A stretch of DNA of 64,000 bases from Tardiphaga robiniae (GTDB taxonomy: Bacteria > Pseudomonadota > Alphaproteobacteria > Rhizobiales > Xanthobacteraceae). Positions 23,601-34,533 of this stretch are shown piece by piece. Where the stretch lies: contig NZ_JABMCJ010000092.1 in assembly GCF_013359755.1 (NCBI RefSeq), forward strand, positions 124,001 to 188,000, written 5' to 3'. Position numbers and translations under genes: made by a program. Within the stretch, counting starts at the first letter, position 1. Each line of letters starts with the position of its first letter. The notes beneath the pieces were generated by a model, which made no database searches, was not told the origin of the DNA, and was given only the letters and a program-made list of their open reading frames with translations.

Positions 23601-25355
23601 CTATCCCACCGCCGGCTTCGGCACCGTCGCCGGGTCCAGCCACGGACGCGCGGATGAGGCGAGGCCGGTAAGGCGACCCTGAATGTAGTCGCAGCCCCAG
23701 TCGCGCAGCATCAGGCCGGACTCCTCGTCCTGCACCCATTCGGCGACGGTCTTGATGCCCAGCCGGTGGCACAGATCGATCAGGGTCTGCACGAAAGCGC
23801 GGTCGTCGGCGGAATGCGCGATGTTCTGCACGAAGGCGCCGTCGATCTTGACGATGTCCACGCCGAGCTTGCGCAAATTGCGGAACGAGGTGTAGCCGGC
23901 GCCGAAATCGTCGATGGCGATGCGGCTGCCGAAATTCTTCAGCCGCGTGACAAAGCCGCGGACGTCGTCGAGGTCCTGGATGGCCACGGTCTCGGTGATC
24001 TCGACGATCAGCCGCTGCGCGACGCCGGGATGGGCCGCCATCATCGACTCGATGGAGGTCCACCAGTCCGGGTCCATCGTCGTGTCCGGCGAGATGTTTA
24101 GCGACAGCTGCACATCCGGCGCGGCGGCGAGCTCGGCGACGACGAGTTCGAGCACGCGGTGATCGACCAGCCGGATCAGGCCGAGCTTCTCGGCGACAGG
24201 CACGATATCCGGCGCCAGCAGCAATTGCCCGTCATCCTGCTTCATGCGCACCAGCGCTTCATAGAAAGCGGGGGTGCGGCTGTCGGCATGCATCACGGGT
24301 TCGAAGGCCGTGACGATACGGCGCTCGTTCAGCGCAGTCACGATCTCGTCGGTGACGCGGATATTGACGCGGCGCTGCGCATCGCGCTCCACATTCGGCC
24401 GCCACAAAGCAAAGCTGCCGTGGCGGCGGCGCTTGGCGCCGTTCAGGGTTTCCTGCGCGCGGTTGACGGCTTCGTTGACGTTCTGCGCATAGCGGGGAAC
24501 GCTGACGGCGCCGATGGTGGCGGTCACCGAGACCGGGCCGGATTGCGTCGGAATGACGTCGTCGCGGATGCCGACCAGAAAACGCTCGGCGGCGATCGTG
24601 GCATCGTCAACAGTGCAGTTCTTCAGGATCAGGCCGAACTTGTTGCCGGAGAAGCGGCCCATCACGTCGCCGCCGCGCAGCCGCGCGCGAATCCGCCTGG
24701 CGATCTCGACGATCACTTCGTCGGCGATATCGAAGCCGAAGGCGTCGTTGATCCGGGCCAGATGATCGATGCCGATCAGCATGAAGGCAAAGGACGAGCG
24801 GAAGCGCGTTGCTTCCTCGATGGCTTCGGCAAGCGACGCCAGAAGATGCGCACGATTGAGTTCGCCGGTGACGGGATCGTGCTGCGCCAGTTTCAGCAGT
24901 TGTTCGTCGCGGGCATGGCGTTCGCTGTCGATGCGGACGACGCCTTCGACGCGCACTGCTTTGCCCGCGGCATCGGCACGGCAATTGCCGCTCTCCTCGA
25001 TCCACAGCACGGCGGCGGTGGTGGACGCGCGTAGTCCGTATTCGATCCGGTAGGTGCCGCCGCCGGAAGCGAGTGCCTTGGCCAGTGCCTCGGTGCGAAT
25101 GCCACGCTGCGGCTCAATCAGCGTCGCAAGCTCGGCGCCGCTGGCGATGGTGGCCGGGGAAATGTCGGTGAAGATGGCGGCGGCCTGGTCGGTCCAGGTG
25201 ATCCGGTCGCTGGCAATGTCCCAGATGAAGGCGGCCTGGCCGAGTGCGGCCAGAATCTCTGCTGCCTGCGGCTCGGAAGCGCGACCTGCCTGCAAGGAAG
25301 AATCGGCGCTCTGGGAAACAGCGGATGTCAAAGTCGCCTCGTTTTGGGACGTCAT
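23601..25355 (-). CDS. GGDEF-EAL protein with degenerate cyclase site
   Basis: 584 residues, no membrane segment. Residues about 30-145 form a PAS-like sensor domain (AAFIWDIASDRITWTDQAA). The diguanylate cyclase domain (about 155-320) has lost its active site: GGDEF is SGNKF at 236-240. The EAL domain (about 330-575) keeps EAL in FYEALVR (366-368), EITET, and IDDFGAGYTS with KID in VDIVKIDGAFV, so c-di-GMP phosphodiesterase activity is likely. The GGDEF part may be a GTP-binding regulatory domain. Mapped as an orphan gene; flanking genes do not indicate a pathway. Confidence 0.9.
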   Translation of the reverse strand: MTSQNEATLTSAVSQSADSSLQAGRASEPQAAEILAALGQAAFIWDIASDRITWTDQAAAIFTDISPATIASGAELATLIEPQRGIRTEALAKALASGGGTYRIEYGLRASTTAAVLWIEESGNCRADAAGKAVRVEGVVRIDSERHARDEQLLKLAQHDPVTGELNRAHLLASLAEAIEEATRFRSSFAFMLIGIDHLARINDAFGFDIADEVIVEIARRIRARLRGGDVMGRFSGNKFGLILKNCTVDDATIAAERFLVGIRDDVIPTQSGPVSVTATIGAVSVPRYAQNVNEAVNRAQETLNGAKRRRHGSFALWRPNVERDAQRRVNIRVTDEIVTALNERRIVTAFEPVMHADSRTPAFYEALVRMKQDDGQLLLAPDIVPVAEKLGLIRLVDHRVLELVVAELAAAPDVQLSLNISPDTTMDPDWWTSIESMMAAHPGVAQRLIVEITETVAIQDLDDVRGFVTRLKNFGSRIAIDDFGAGYTSFRNLRKLGVDIVKIDGAFVQNIAHSADDRAFVQTLIDLCHRLGIKTVAEWVQDEESGLMLRDWGCDYIQGRLTGLASSARPWLDPATVPKPAVG

Positions 25356-25562
25356 CGGGTGATTCGCCCCCCGACAATACGGCTCAGATCGCTACAATCG
25401 TTAGTCAAAGTTCCTAAAGACTTAAGAAAGTGTAGCCGGGCAGGCCTTCGCAAACCTGATGAGGCCTCGATCTGAGTTGTGGAGAGCCGCGGCACGACCC
25501 TTGCGACGCAGAGGGTGGAGGGGCAACCCTCGTCCCGTATTGAGACGCGAGCACTGTTAACG

Positions 25563-25889
25563 ATGTCGATTTCCGCGACCCGCGCTTACGCCACGACGCC
25601 GCAGCCGATGCGGCGCGCCGGCGATTTCGTGGTCGAAAAAGAGTCGGTCATCGTGGAGGCCGTCGCGCTAACGCGGCTTGAGCCGGTGCAGCATACCACC
25701 CCGGTGTCGTCGCGCGTGGCACGGCCCGACGCATCTTTCATTGCGCATCTGATCGCGACGGCCGAACAGGCACCGCAAACGCGGGTGCTGCGCCGCGCTG
25801 ATGTGGCGGATGTGGAGGCGGCTTACCGGTCGGTGGCAAATATGTATGTTGCGGGATCGGCGATCAACCGCACGCAGCGTATGGCCTGA
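25563..25889 (+). CDS. Hypothetical protein, about 108 aa
   Basis: The frame is open from 25479; an ATG at 25563 (MSISATRAYATTPQPMRR) is a reasonable start, but no strong Shine-Dalgarno is seen. The product is soluble with a central EKESVIVEAVALTRLEP strand/helix part and a C-terminal helix ADVADVEAAYRSVANMYVAG. No family recognised. It ends 16 bases before the stop of the convergent membrane protein gene. Support is mainly that no longer overlapping frame is better. Confidence 0.5.
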   Translation: MSISATRAYATTPQPMRRAGDFVVEKESVIVEAVALTRLEPVQHTTPVSSRVARPDASFIAHLIATAEQAPQTRVLRRADVADVEAAYRSVANMYVAGSAINRTQRMA

Positions 25890-25904
25890 CTCGGCACTCT
25901 CCGC

Positions 25905-26573
25905 TTACGTCTTCGGCTTGTCGTCCGGCGACGCGACGCCACCCGGCTGCAAATCCGGTGACGTGATTTGCGGCGACGTATGCGCCACGACTTCCGGGAC
26001 CGGGGTCGGCTCAAGTTTCGGCTCGATCCGTTCGAGCTTCTCGATCTTTGGCTCCGGACGATCGGTCAACACGGCTTCGGCGACGGACGTCGCGGCCGGA
26101 ACGTGAGCGGGCGGAGGCGTCGGAGCGACCGGCGCTGGCGCAGGCTCATAACGCGGTGCCGGCTCCGGTGCATAGACCGGCGCGGCGGCGCGGCGCGGAC
26201 GGCGAGCGCGGAGCGAGATGCCGGCGAGGAAATCCACCATCGCCGTCAGGGTGATCAGGAAGAAGGTCGCGTTGCCGAATTTCGGCAGCATCACGAATTC
26301 AGTAGCTGCCGCGCCGAACACCAGCAGCGACAGGAAATGATCGGTGAAATATTTCGGCGCCGGGCGCGCGGCGCGCATCACTTCGAGCCACAGCAAGAGA
26401 ATGCTGAGCGCAACGAGCAGGTCGTTGAGCGTCACCATCCAGATGTCCTTGGACATCAGCGTGATCGGGAAGAGGGGGATCGGACCCGACAGCGCGAGGT
26501 CGGGCATCAGGAAGGCGATGATGTTGCAGATCGCCACTGGAATCAGCAGCAGCGGGAAACCGATCGACGCCAT
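25905..26573 (-). CDS. Membrane protein with Pro/Ala-rich C-terminal tail
   Basis: 222 residues from the ATG at 26573, preceded by AGAAGG. The N-terminal half has four hydrophobic helices (MASIGFPLLLIPVAICNIIA, TLNDLLVALSILLLWLEVMR, FLSLLVFGAAATEFVML, ATFFLITLTAMVDFLAG). The C-terminal 90 residues are disordered, rich in Pro, Ala and Glu, with a PEPAPRYEPAPAPVAPTPPP-type tract and a final charged segment. The bipartite shape suggests a membrane anchor with a flexible cytoplasmic or periplasmic arm. No known function. Confidence 0.7.
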   Translation of the reverse strand: MASIGFPLLLIPVAICNIIAFLMPDLALSGPIPLFPITLMSKDIWMVTLNDLLVALSILLLWLEVMRAARPAPKYFTDHFLSLLVFGAAATEFVMLPKFGNATFFLITLTAMVDFLAGISLRARRPRRAAAPVYAPEPAPRYEPAPAPVAPTPPPAHVPAATSVAEAVLTDRPEPKIEKLERIEPKLEPTPVPEVVAHTSPQITSPDLQPGGVASPDDKPKT

Positions 26574-26808
26574 CGAAGGCCTTCTTTGCGAGCGAGAGAA
26601 CCAGAACGCATGTGGGCGATGCAGGACATCACCGGGACAACGCATTAGCTCCAGAGTTGGAGCGAATTCGGGCGGAAAACCAGTTCAGAATTATAGTCTG
26701 AACAGCTTTCTCGGCTTGCCCGCTGGCGCTTCGACCCGCCTGACCCGGACCTTACGTGGACGAGCGAAGGCGGCGCCACCTGACGTGGCGCTGCCCTCCA
26801 TCCAGTGG

Positions 26809-26994
26809 TCAGGATTCTTTCTTCACCTTCAGAACCTGACGACCCTTATACATGCCGGTCTTCAGGTCGAGGTGGTGCGGACGGCGCAGTTCGCCGGAGT
26901 CCTTGTCCTCGACATAGGTCGGGGTCTTGAGTGCGTCAGCCGAACGACGCATGCCACGCCGCGACGGCGATGTTTTTCTTCTCGGAACGGCCAT
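26809..26994 (-). CDS. rpmF: 50S ribosomal protein L32
   Basis: 61 residues starting [20 protein letters not shown], with AGGA upstream of the ATG at 26994. The product matches L32 over its length, including the [16 protein letters not shown] end. The four cysteines of the zinc-ribbon type are absent, so this is the zinc-independent form common in alphaproteobacteria. It sits near mtgA and the prenyl synthase gene. Confidence 0.95.
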   Translation of the reverse strand: MAVPRRKTSPSRRGMRRSADALKTPTYVEDKDSGELRRPHHLDLKTGMYKGRQVLKVKKES

Positions 26995-27167
26995 AGGAAA
27001 AGTCCTTGCAGGTTCTTGGCAGATGGTTTCGATCGGCGCCCGGTGACAGGCGGCCAGCACAGAACGCGCGGGCAAAATCGCTGATAAGGCCGGGCTTATA
27101 ACGGAATGACGACGCGATGGCTAGGGCGGGGCCGCGGGAATTTTAGGGCAAATGGGGCCCCGAACTC

Positions 27168-27288
27168 GTCGTTCCGGGACAGGACCGGCGGCAAAGCCGA
27201 CGGGCATGGGCCCGGAACCTCGAAGTGTTTTGAACATATCGGGATTCCGGGCTCGTTCGCAGCTGGCGCTGCGCCTGTCCCGGAATGA
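27168..27288. repeat. CATTCCGGG-type palindromic repeat, second copy
   Basis: CGTTCCGGGACAGG opens and CCTGTCCCGGAATGACAG closes it; inside are GCCCGGAACCTC, ATATCGGGATTCC and CGCAGCTGGCGCTGCG, the same order as in 23452-23594. It lies between rpmF and mtgA. Confidence 0.7.
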
Positions 27289-27292
27289 CAGC

Positions 27293-27955
27293 CTAGTTCC
27301 AGCACCTCTGCAGCTCCGCCGCCTGCGCCCGCGCCATATAGGTTCCCGCCAGACGCCGCACCCCCGGCCCCGGCGTCCGGGCGCTGCGGGTGACCGGATT
27401 GGGTAGGATCGCCGCCAGAAGCGCGGCTTCCCGGGCCGACAGGTTTGAGGCCGGCCGATTGAAGGCATATTCGGCGCCGGCCTGGGCGCCAAACTGCCCG
27501 GATGGGCCCATTTCGGCGATATTCAGGTAGATTTCCAGGATCCGCTGCTTGGACAGCATCAGATCGACCCACATGGCCAACGGGATTTCGAGGCCCTTGC
27601 GGATCACGCTGCGGCCCGACCACAGGAACAGGTTTTTCGCCACCTGCTGGGTGATGGTGGAACCGCCGCCGGAAACTTCGCCGTCCTGGGCGTCCTCAAT
27701 GGCATTTTGCAGGGAATCCCAGTCGATGCCGCGATGGCTGCAGAATTTGGCGTCTTCGGACGCGACCACGCTGCGCGGCAGGGCCGCCGACATGGCCTTG
27801 AGGGCAACCCAGGTCCGCTCCACGGGGGAACCAGTGATCCAGCGCCAAGCCATCAGCGCCGAAATCGGCCGGCCGACGGCATAAAGCGGCGTCAGCAGAT
27901 AGGGCAGCGCGACAAGCAGGATCCCGATCAGGATGAGGCGGCGGATGAGGCGCAA
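27293..27955 (-). CDS. mtgA: Monofunctional peptidoglycan glycosyltransferase
   Basis: 220 residues: one N-terminal membrane anchor ([20 protein letters not shown]) and a GT51 glycosyltransferase domain. The active-site glutamate lies in [31 protein letters not shown] and [15 protein letters not shown] follow. It polymerises lipid II in the periplasm without a transpeptidase partner domain. It is divergent from the prenyl synthase gene across a 168-base gap. Confidence 0.95.
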   Translation of the reverse strand: MRLIRRLILIGILLVALPYLLTPLYAVGRPISALMAWRWITGSPVERTWVALKAMSAALPRSVVASEDAKFCSHRGIDWDSLQNAIEDAQDGEVSGGGSTITQQVAKNLFLWSGRSVIRKGLEIPLAMWVDLMLSKQRILEIYLNIAEMGPSGQFGAQAGAEYAFNRPASNLSAREAALLAAILPNPVTRSARTPGPGVRRLAGTYMARAQAAELQRCWN

Positions 27956-28123
27956 GAGGGGCGTTCCCGGTCGGAGCTATGCCGCTGATAAAGCGGGCTT
28001 TCCCCGCTCTTTTCAAGCCGGTTAAGCTTGCCGCGACCAATCGCGGCGGGACGCCGCAGGCGCAATTGACGTGGCCTTTGCCATAGAGGATTGTCCGGCC
28101 AAATTGTTCTGGAGCTATTCTTA

Positions 28124-29050
28124 ATGTCGACCGGTGCTTCCACCAAAGATTTTGCCTCGCGCCTGGACCAGACCGCGGACGATACCGAAGCCGTACTGAC
28201 CAAAGTGCTCGCCGATGGCGTGCTACCCGATGAAATCGCCCGGCCGAAGCGGCTGATGGATGCGATGCGTTACTCCTCGCTCGGCGGCGGCAAGCGGCTG
28301 CGTCCGTTCCTGGTGGTCGAGAGCGCGGCGGTATTCGGCGTGCATCGCGAGCAGGCGCTGCTGGTTGGCGCCGCCCTCGAATGCATCCACTGCTATTCGC
28401 TGATCCATGACGACCTGCCGGCGATGGACAACAGCGACCTGCGCCGCGGCCGCCCGACCCTGCACAAGGCTACCGACGACGCCACCGCAATCCTCGCCGG
28501 TGACGCGCTGCTGACGCTGGCCTTCGACATCGTCACCCGCGACGAGATCCATTCCGATGCGACGGTGCGCCTGCTGCTGACCCGCGCGCTGGCGCGCTGC
28601 GCTGGTTTGGGCGGCATGGTCGGTGGCCAGATGCTCGATCTCGCCGGCGAAGGCCGCTTCGGCGACAAGGGTCCGGTGGACGTCGCGCGTGTTCAGCAGA
28701 TGAAGACCGGTGCGCTGCTGCGTTACGGCGTCATCGCCGGTGCGCTGCTCGGCCAGGCCACGCAGAAGGAATACAAGGCGCTCGACGATTACGGCCGCGC
28801 GCTCGGCGAAGCCTTCCAGATCGCCGATGATTTGCTCGACGTCGAAGGCGACGCCGCGGCGCTCGGCAAGCCCGCCGGCGCCGATGCCGCGCTCAACAAG
28901 ACCACCTTCGTGACGCAGCTTGGCGTCGAAGGCGCCAAGAAGCGTGTCGCCGATCTGATCGCCACCGCCGACGCATCGCTGTCGATCTTCGGCGCCAAGG
29001 GCGACGTGCTGCGCGCCGCCGCCCGCTTCGTGGCCGAGCGCAAGAACTAA
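28124..29050 (+). CDS. ispA: Class II prenyl diphosphate synthase, farnesyl type
   Basis: 308 residues; ATG at 28124 with GGAG upstream. The first Asp-rich motif is HDDLPAMDNSDLRRGRPT and the second is DDLLDVEGDA. The first motif has the two-residue insertion (DDLPAMD) of bacterial farnesyl diphosphate synthases, and IHCYSLIHDDLPAMD matches IspA closely, so FPP is the likely product; a geranylgeranyl chain length cannot be excluded. It makes allylic diphosphates for hopanoids, quinones and undecaprenyl phosphate. The DUF1345 gene follows after 13 bases, probably on the same transcript. Confidence 0.9.
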   Translation: MSTGASTKDFASRLDQTADDTEAVLTKVLADGVLPDEIARPKRLMDAMRYSSLGGGKRLRPFLVVESAAVFGVHREQALLVGAALECIHCYSLIHDDLPAMDNSDLRRGRPTLHKATDDATAILAGDALLTLAFDIVTRDEIHSDATVRLLLTRALARCAGLGGMVGGQMLDLAGEGRFGDKGPVDVARVQQMKTGALLRYGVIAGALLGQATQKEYKALDDYGRALGEAFQIADDLLDVEGDAAALGKPAGADAALNKTTFVTQLGVEGAKKRVADLIATADASLSIFGAKGDVLRAAARFVAERKN

Positions 29051-29063
29051 GGAAGCCCTGATC

Positions 29064-29762
29064 ATGTCGGAGACGGGCAAGGATCTCGATGAGCTCCTTG
29101 TCCGTTTTCGCAAGATGCCGGCGCCGCTCCGCGTCGTCTATGGGCGACCGCGCACGTTTCTGGCGCTTCTGATCGGCATCATCGCGTTCTTCGTCCTGCC
29201 GTCGTCGCTGCGGCTGGTGACGCGTCTGCTGATCGGCTGGGACGTGTTCATCGCGTTCTATCTCATGCTGGTCTACGGCATGATGCTGTCAAGCGGCGGT
29301 CAGAAACACATCCGCCGCAACGCCGCCCTGCAGGACGATGGCAGTTTCATCATCCTGCTGGTGGCAGCCCTGGGTGCCTTCGCCAGCATCGCGGCCATCG
29401 TGTTCGAACTTGGCGAGGGTCATCGCACGGGCTGGGAGTTGACGCTGGCGATCGTCACCATCGCCTCGTCCTGGGCCGCCGTGCACACGACCTTCTCGCT
29501 GCATTATGCCCATCAATTCTATCGCGGCGCCAAGCCCGGCGGGCTGGCATTTCCGTCTGGCGATGACGACACGAAGGAACAGCCCGATTATTGGGACTTC
29601 GTGTATTTCTCTTTCGTCATCGGCATGACCGCGCAGGTCTCCGACGTCGGCATCACCGTGAAATCCATCCGCCGCACCGCCACGGCCCACGGCATCGTCT
29701 CCTTCATCTTCAATACCGCGCTGGTCGCGCTGATGGTCAATATCGCGGCAAGCGCGATCTAG
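29064..29762 (+). CDS. DUF1345 membrane protein
   Basis: 232 residues with about six hydrophobic segments. The DUF1345 hallmark SWAAVHTTFSLHYAHQFYRG and YWDFVYFSFVIGMTAQVSDV are present. Function of the family is unknown. It begins 13 bases after the prenyl synthase gene, so co-transcription is likely, with no evident link of function. A palindromic repeat follows its stop. Confidence 0.88.
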   Translation: MSETGKDLDELLVRFRKMPAPLRVVYGRPRTFLALLIGIIAFFVLPSSLRLVTRLLIGWDVFIAFYLMLVYGMMLSSGGQKHIRRNAALQDDGSFIILLVAALGAFASIAAIVFELGEGHRTGWELTLAIVTIASSWAAVHTTFSLHYAHQFYRGAKPGGLAFPSGDDDTKEQPDYWDFVYFSFVIGMTAQVSDVGITVKSIRRTATAHGIVSFIFNTALVALMVNIAASAI

Positions 29763-29778
29763 GCTCGACCTCTCAGCC

Positions 29779-29872
29779 GTCATTGCGAGGAGCTCTTGCG
29801 ACGAAGCAATCCAGTCTTCCTCAGCTTGTGGTTTCTGGATTGCCGCGTCGCTTCGCTCCTCGCAATGACGGA
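29779..29872. repeat. TCATTGCGAGGAG-type inverted repeat
   Basis: CGTCATTGCGAGGAGC opens and GCTCCTCGCAATGACGG closes it; between them ACGAAGCAATCCAG pairs with CTGGATTGCCGCGTCG. This is an intergenic palindromic element seen between unrelated genes; it could fold into a long hairpin in the mRNA of the DUF1345 gene. Confidence 0.75.
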
Positions 29873-29928
29873 TACATTGACCTCACTTCCCATCCGGGCA
29901 AATTAGGCGTGTAGAGGATGCCGCCCGC

Positions 29929-31533
29929 GTGGAAGCCAAATTTCAGATTTTCCTGGTTTTGATCGCTGCGCTCGCAGGTACGGCGTGGCTGGCCAAGCGC
30001 GTCAGCATCGCCCCCGCGATCCTGCTGCTGCTGGCCGGCATTGCACTGGCCTTCGTGCCGGGCATGCCCTCGATCCAATTGCCGCCGGATGTGGTGCTGC
30101 TGGGCGTGCTGCCGCCGCTGATCTATTCGGCCTCCGTCGCCATGAGCTGGCGCGAATTCCGCGCCAACCTGCGCATCATCACGCTGCTGGCGGTGGGCTG
30201 CGTGATCTTCACCGCGTGCCTCGTTGCCACGGCGACGCATTTTCTGATCGGGCTGCCGTGGTCGGTCGGCTTCCTGCTCGGCGCCATCGTCGCGCCGCCG
30301 GACGTGGTGGCGCCGCTGGCGATTGCGCGAAAAATCGGTCTGCCGCGCCGGATTCTGGTGGTGCTGGAAGGCGAGGGTCTCGCCAATGATGCGACGACGC
30401 TGATCCTGTATCGCTTTGCAGTGGTGGCGATCACCACCGGGGCGTTCTCGCTGCCGAAGGCGGCCGGTACCTTCGTCGCCATCCTCGCCTGCGAACTCGT
30501 TTTCGGCCTCGCCATCGGCTGGATCAGTCTGCGCATGCGTCACCGCGCGCGCGATCCGCAGGTCGAAATCACGCTATCGCTGCTGACACCCTATGTCGCC
30601 TATCTCATTCCCGAACATTTCGGTGGCTCCGGCATCATCGCCACTGTGGCCTGCGGTCTCTACATCTCCTGGAACGGCCCGCTGCTGATCTCGGCGGCGA
30701 CGCGCCTGCAGGGCATCTTCTTCTGGGACTTGGTGATCTATCTGGTCGAAGGCCTGCTGTTCCTTTTGACCGGCTTCCAGATGCGGGCGCTGATCGAGAA
30801 ATCGAAGGCGTTTCCGTTTGCCGAGATCATGTGGGCCACGGTGCTCGTCACCGTCGTGATCATCGTGGCGCGTTTCGTCTGGGTCTATGCGGCGATTTAT
30901 GTGCCGCGCTGGCTCAGCGCAGACCTGCGCAAGCGCGATCCCGCGCCGAACTGGCAATGGACCTTCGTCGTCGCCTTCACCGGCGTGCGCGGTGCCGTAT
31001 CGCTGGCCGCAGCGCTGGCGCTACCATTCACGCTGGTCTCGAACGAAGGCTTTCCGTCGCGCGACCTGATCCTGTTCGTCTCCTTCAACATCATTCTCAT
31101 CACGCTGGTTGGCTTCGGCCTGTGCCTACCCATCGTGGTGAAGTGGCTCGGCGTGACCAAAATCGGCCGCGAGGAATATATCGCCGAGCACGAGGCCGAG
31201 CTCGCGACACGCCGCGAGGCGCTGGCCACAGCCCTGGCGCGGCTCGATGCCATGACCGACGATCGCGAACTGTCCGACGAGGTCGTGAAGCTGCTGCGCG
31301 CGCGCCATGAAAGCCGCTCGAACCAGTTGCCGGGCGAACTCGATCCCGACGTCGACGTCTCGGCGGTCGGCATCGATTTGGTGCGCGAACTCATCAAGGC
31401 CGAGCGCAAGTTCATCCACGCGCAGCTGCGTGACGGCAAGATCACCGACGAGAGCCGCCGCCGCATCGAGCGCGATCTCGATCTGGAAGAGGCGGGGCTG
31501 AGCAATCGCGAGTTTCGGCGAATTCCGCTATAG
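29929..31533 (+). CDS. CPA1-family Na+/H+ antiporter
   Basis: 534 residues: about twelve transmembrane helices, then a cytoplasmic tail of about 130 residues (from AEHEAELATRREALATALAR). CPA1 motifs are visible in GFLLGAIVAPPDVVAPLAIA and VVLEGEGLANDATTLILYRF, and in FVVAFTGVRGAVSLAAALAL. It exchanges cytoplasmic Na+ or K+ for protons. The start is a GTG at 29929 with GAGGA upstream. It is convergent with ispG and shares a bidirectional terminator. Confidence 0.92.
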   Translation: MEAKFQIFLVLIAALAGTAWLAKRVSIAPAILLLLAGIALAFVPGMPSIQLPPDVVLLGVLPPLIYSASVAMSWREFRANLRIITLLAVGCVIFTACLVATATHFLIGLPWSVGFLLGAIVAPPDVVAPLAIARKIGLPRRILVVLEGEGLANDATTLILYRFAVVAITTGAFSLPKAAGTFVAILACELVFGLAIGWISLRMRHRARDPQVEITLSLLTPYVAYLIPEHFGGSGIIATVACGLYISWNGPLLISAATRLQGIFFWDLVIYLVEGLLFLLTGFQMRALIEKSKAFPFAEIMWATVLVTVVIIVARFVWVYAAIYVPRWLSADLRKRDPAPNWQWTFVVAFTGVRGAVSLAAALALPFTLVSNEGFPSRDLILFVSFNIILITLVGFGLCLPIVVKWLGVTKIGREEYIAEHEAELATRREALATALARLDAMTDDRELSDEVVKLLRARHESRSNQLPGELDPDVDVSAVGIDLVRELIKAERKFIHAQLRDGKITDESRRRIERDLDLEEAGLSNREFRRIPL

Positions 31534-31544
31534 CGCGGTCAAAC

Positions 31545-31576
31545 GAAAATGGCCGGGACGATGCCCGGCCGTTCAA
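31545..31576. terminator. Bidirectional terminator between antiporter and ispG
   Basis: GGCCGGG acgatg CCCGGCC, flanked by A-rich (CGAAAAT) and T-rich (GTTCAATT) edges on the two sides. It lies between the two convergent genes and can stop both transcripts. Confidence 0.7.
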
Positions 31577-31599
31577 TTCAACCTACGTAATTGTGCGAC

Positions 31600-32883
<1,284 letters not shown>

Positions 32884-32932
32884 GGGGTCTCGAATATCAG
32901 ATTTAGATGACATCCAGCAATGCGTTAGTGGC

Positions 32933-33847
32933 CTAGGCCCTGACCGGTCGGTTAACGAGGACCAGCCCGGCAACGACCAATAACGCAGCGAGGCCGAAGG
33001 CGGGGGTCAGGTGGTCGCCCATGATGAGATAGCCTGCCGCGACGCCAAACAAAGGGGTAATGAAGGTAAAAGCCGACAATTTGCTGGCGGAATAGGTCTT
33101 GATCAGCCCGAACCAGAGCAAAAACGTGAAGCCGACCACCCAGAAGGCCTGAAACGAGAGCAGGGACAGCGCCAGCGGACCGGGAACCCGGGTCACGGTC
33201 TCGCCCGCCAGCAGCGCCGCCAGGCCCAGAATCGGGACAGACAGCCCGACCTGGTATCCCAATGCCTTTTCAGGCGCGACGTAGAGCAACGGGGTCGTTT
33301 TAACCACCAGCGTGGTCGCGGCCCATAGCCCCGCACCGGCGACGATCATCAGATCCCCGATCAGCACATCGGCGGTGACGTCCGGCTGCGGGACGCCGAT
33401 CGCGACGGCGACACCGGCAAAACTCACCGCGAGTCCGGCCCATTGCACCGGGCGCAGGCGTTCGCCCAGGAATTGATAGGAGCCGAAGGCCACGAAGAAC
33501 GGCATCGTGTAGAGGAAAACCGCGGCGCGTGAGGCCGTCGTGAATTGCAGGCCGTGAAAGATCAGCACGAATTCGATGCCGAACAGCACGCCGGCAAACA
33601 GGCCCGCTTTCAGCGTGCCGTCGCGTTCGAACAGCTTGACGCCGCGCATGCGCGCAATGGCCAGGATGACCAGCAGTGCGCCGGCCGAGCGCAGCATCGC
33701 CTGCGTGTAAGGCGGGATATCGTGCAGCACCAGCTTGATGGCGATCTGGTTGAAGCCCCAGGTCAGGCACAGCATCAGCACGAGGGCGATGGCGCCGGCG
33801 GTGAGTGCGCGTCCGCCGGGTGGGCTGATGATGGTTTCTGCAGACAT
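32933..33847 (-). CDS. EamA/DMT-family exporter
   Basis: 304 residues with ten hydrophobic helices and two EamA repeats, typical of drug/metabolite exporters. The first repeat has [20 protein letters not shown] and [20 protein letters not shown]; the second has [20 protein letters not shown] and [20 protein letters not shown]. The substrate may be an amino acid or related metabolite, but no evidence shows which. Its stop lies 50 bases upstream of the ispG start on the same strand. Confidence 0.9.
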   Translation of the reverse strand: MSAETIISPPGGRALTAGAIALVLMLCLTWGFNQIAIKLVLHDIPPYTQAMLRSAGALLVILAIARMRGVKLFERDGTLKAGLFAGVLFGIEFVLIFHGLQFTTASRAAVFLYTMPFFVAFGSYQFLGERLRPVQWAGLAVSFAGVAVAIGVPQPDVTADVLIGDLMIVAGAGLWAATTLVVKTTPLLYVAPEKALGYQVGLSVPILGLAALLAGETVTRVPGPLALSLLSFQAFWVVGFTFLLWFGLIKTYSASKLSAFTFITPLFGVAAGYLIMGDHLTPAFGLAALLVVAGLVLVNRPVRA

Positions 33848-33889
33848 GAAGCCTCGGGCCCGGCTTGTCGCCGTGTTGTTATGGGATCA

Positions 33890-34375
33890 TCACGCCTGAC
33901 AGTGCGCGCAGGTTCCGGTGATTTCGACAACAGACAGTTTTGGGACGAAGCCAGTCGTCCGTGCGGCATCATTCAGGCTCTGCGCGACTTTCGTTGCGGG
34001 CACTTCGCCGACCGACCCGCACTGGTCACAGATCAGAAACGCGACCATCGAGGCCGTGCCGTGGTCGTGCGCGCAGGCCAGGAAGGCGTTACGGCTCTCG
34101 ATGCGGTGAACGAGGCCGTTCTCCATCAGGAAATCAAGTGCGCGATACACGGTGATGGGCGCCGGACGCGAAGTGGTCTTGGCCAACTCATCGATGATCT
34201 CGTAGGCCCCAAGCGGCCGATGGCTCGCGAGCAGCGCTTCAAGCACCTGCCGGCGGATCGGGGTCAGCTTTTGCGACCGGGCTGCACAGACATGCTCGGC
34301 ATGATGCATCGCGTCCGCCGTACAGCGGTCGTGATCGTGGCCAGGAGCCGGGAAAGTTGGTTTCGGAACTGCCAT
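33890..34375 (-). CDS. Fur-family regulator, Zur-like
   Basis: 161 residues from the ATG at 34375. The winged-helix DNA-binding half contains LTPIRRQVLEALLASHRPLG and PAPITVYRALDFLMENGLVH; the dimerisation half has ACAHDHG, ICDQCG and the final GTCAHCQA. The two CXXC pairs form the structural zinc site, and the PITVYRALDFL pattern and histidine-rich N-terminus (PGHDHDRCTADAMHHAEH) fit Zur better than Fur or PerR. Zur represses zinc uptake genes when zinc is plentiful. No znuABC is in the window. No clear Shine-Dalgarno precedes the start. Confidence 0.85.
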   Translation of the reverse strand: MAVPKPTFPAPGHDHDRCTADAMHHAEHVCAARSQKLTPIRRQVLEALLASHRPLGAYEIIDELAKTTSRPAPITVYRALDFLMENGLVHRIESRNAFLACAHDHGTASMVAFLICDQCGSVGEVPATKVAQSLNDAARTTGFVPKLSVVEITGTCAHCQA

Positions 34376-34533
34376 ATGGAGGTAGCTTAACCCGTTGGGT
34401 GTGATTGTGCCCGTCTTTTTGGCGCTGAGCCCCAGTCTTACACCAAATCCTGCGCCGCCAAACGACGAGCGTTCCCTGCAGATGGGGGGACAGTCGGGCG
34501 ATTGCAAAGGTTGAACGGGCGATACCGGGCCGA

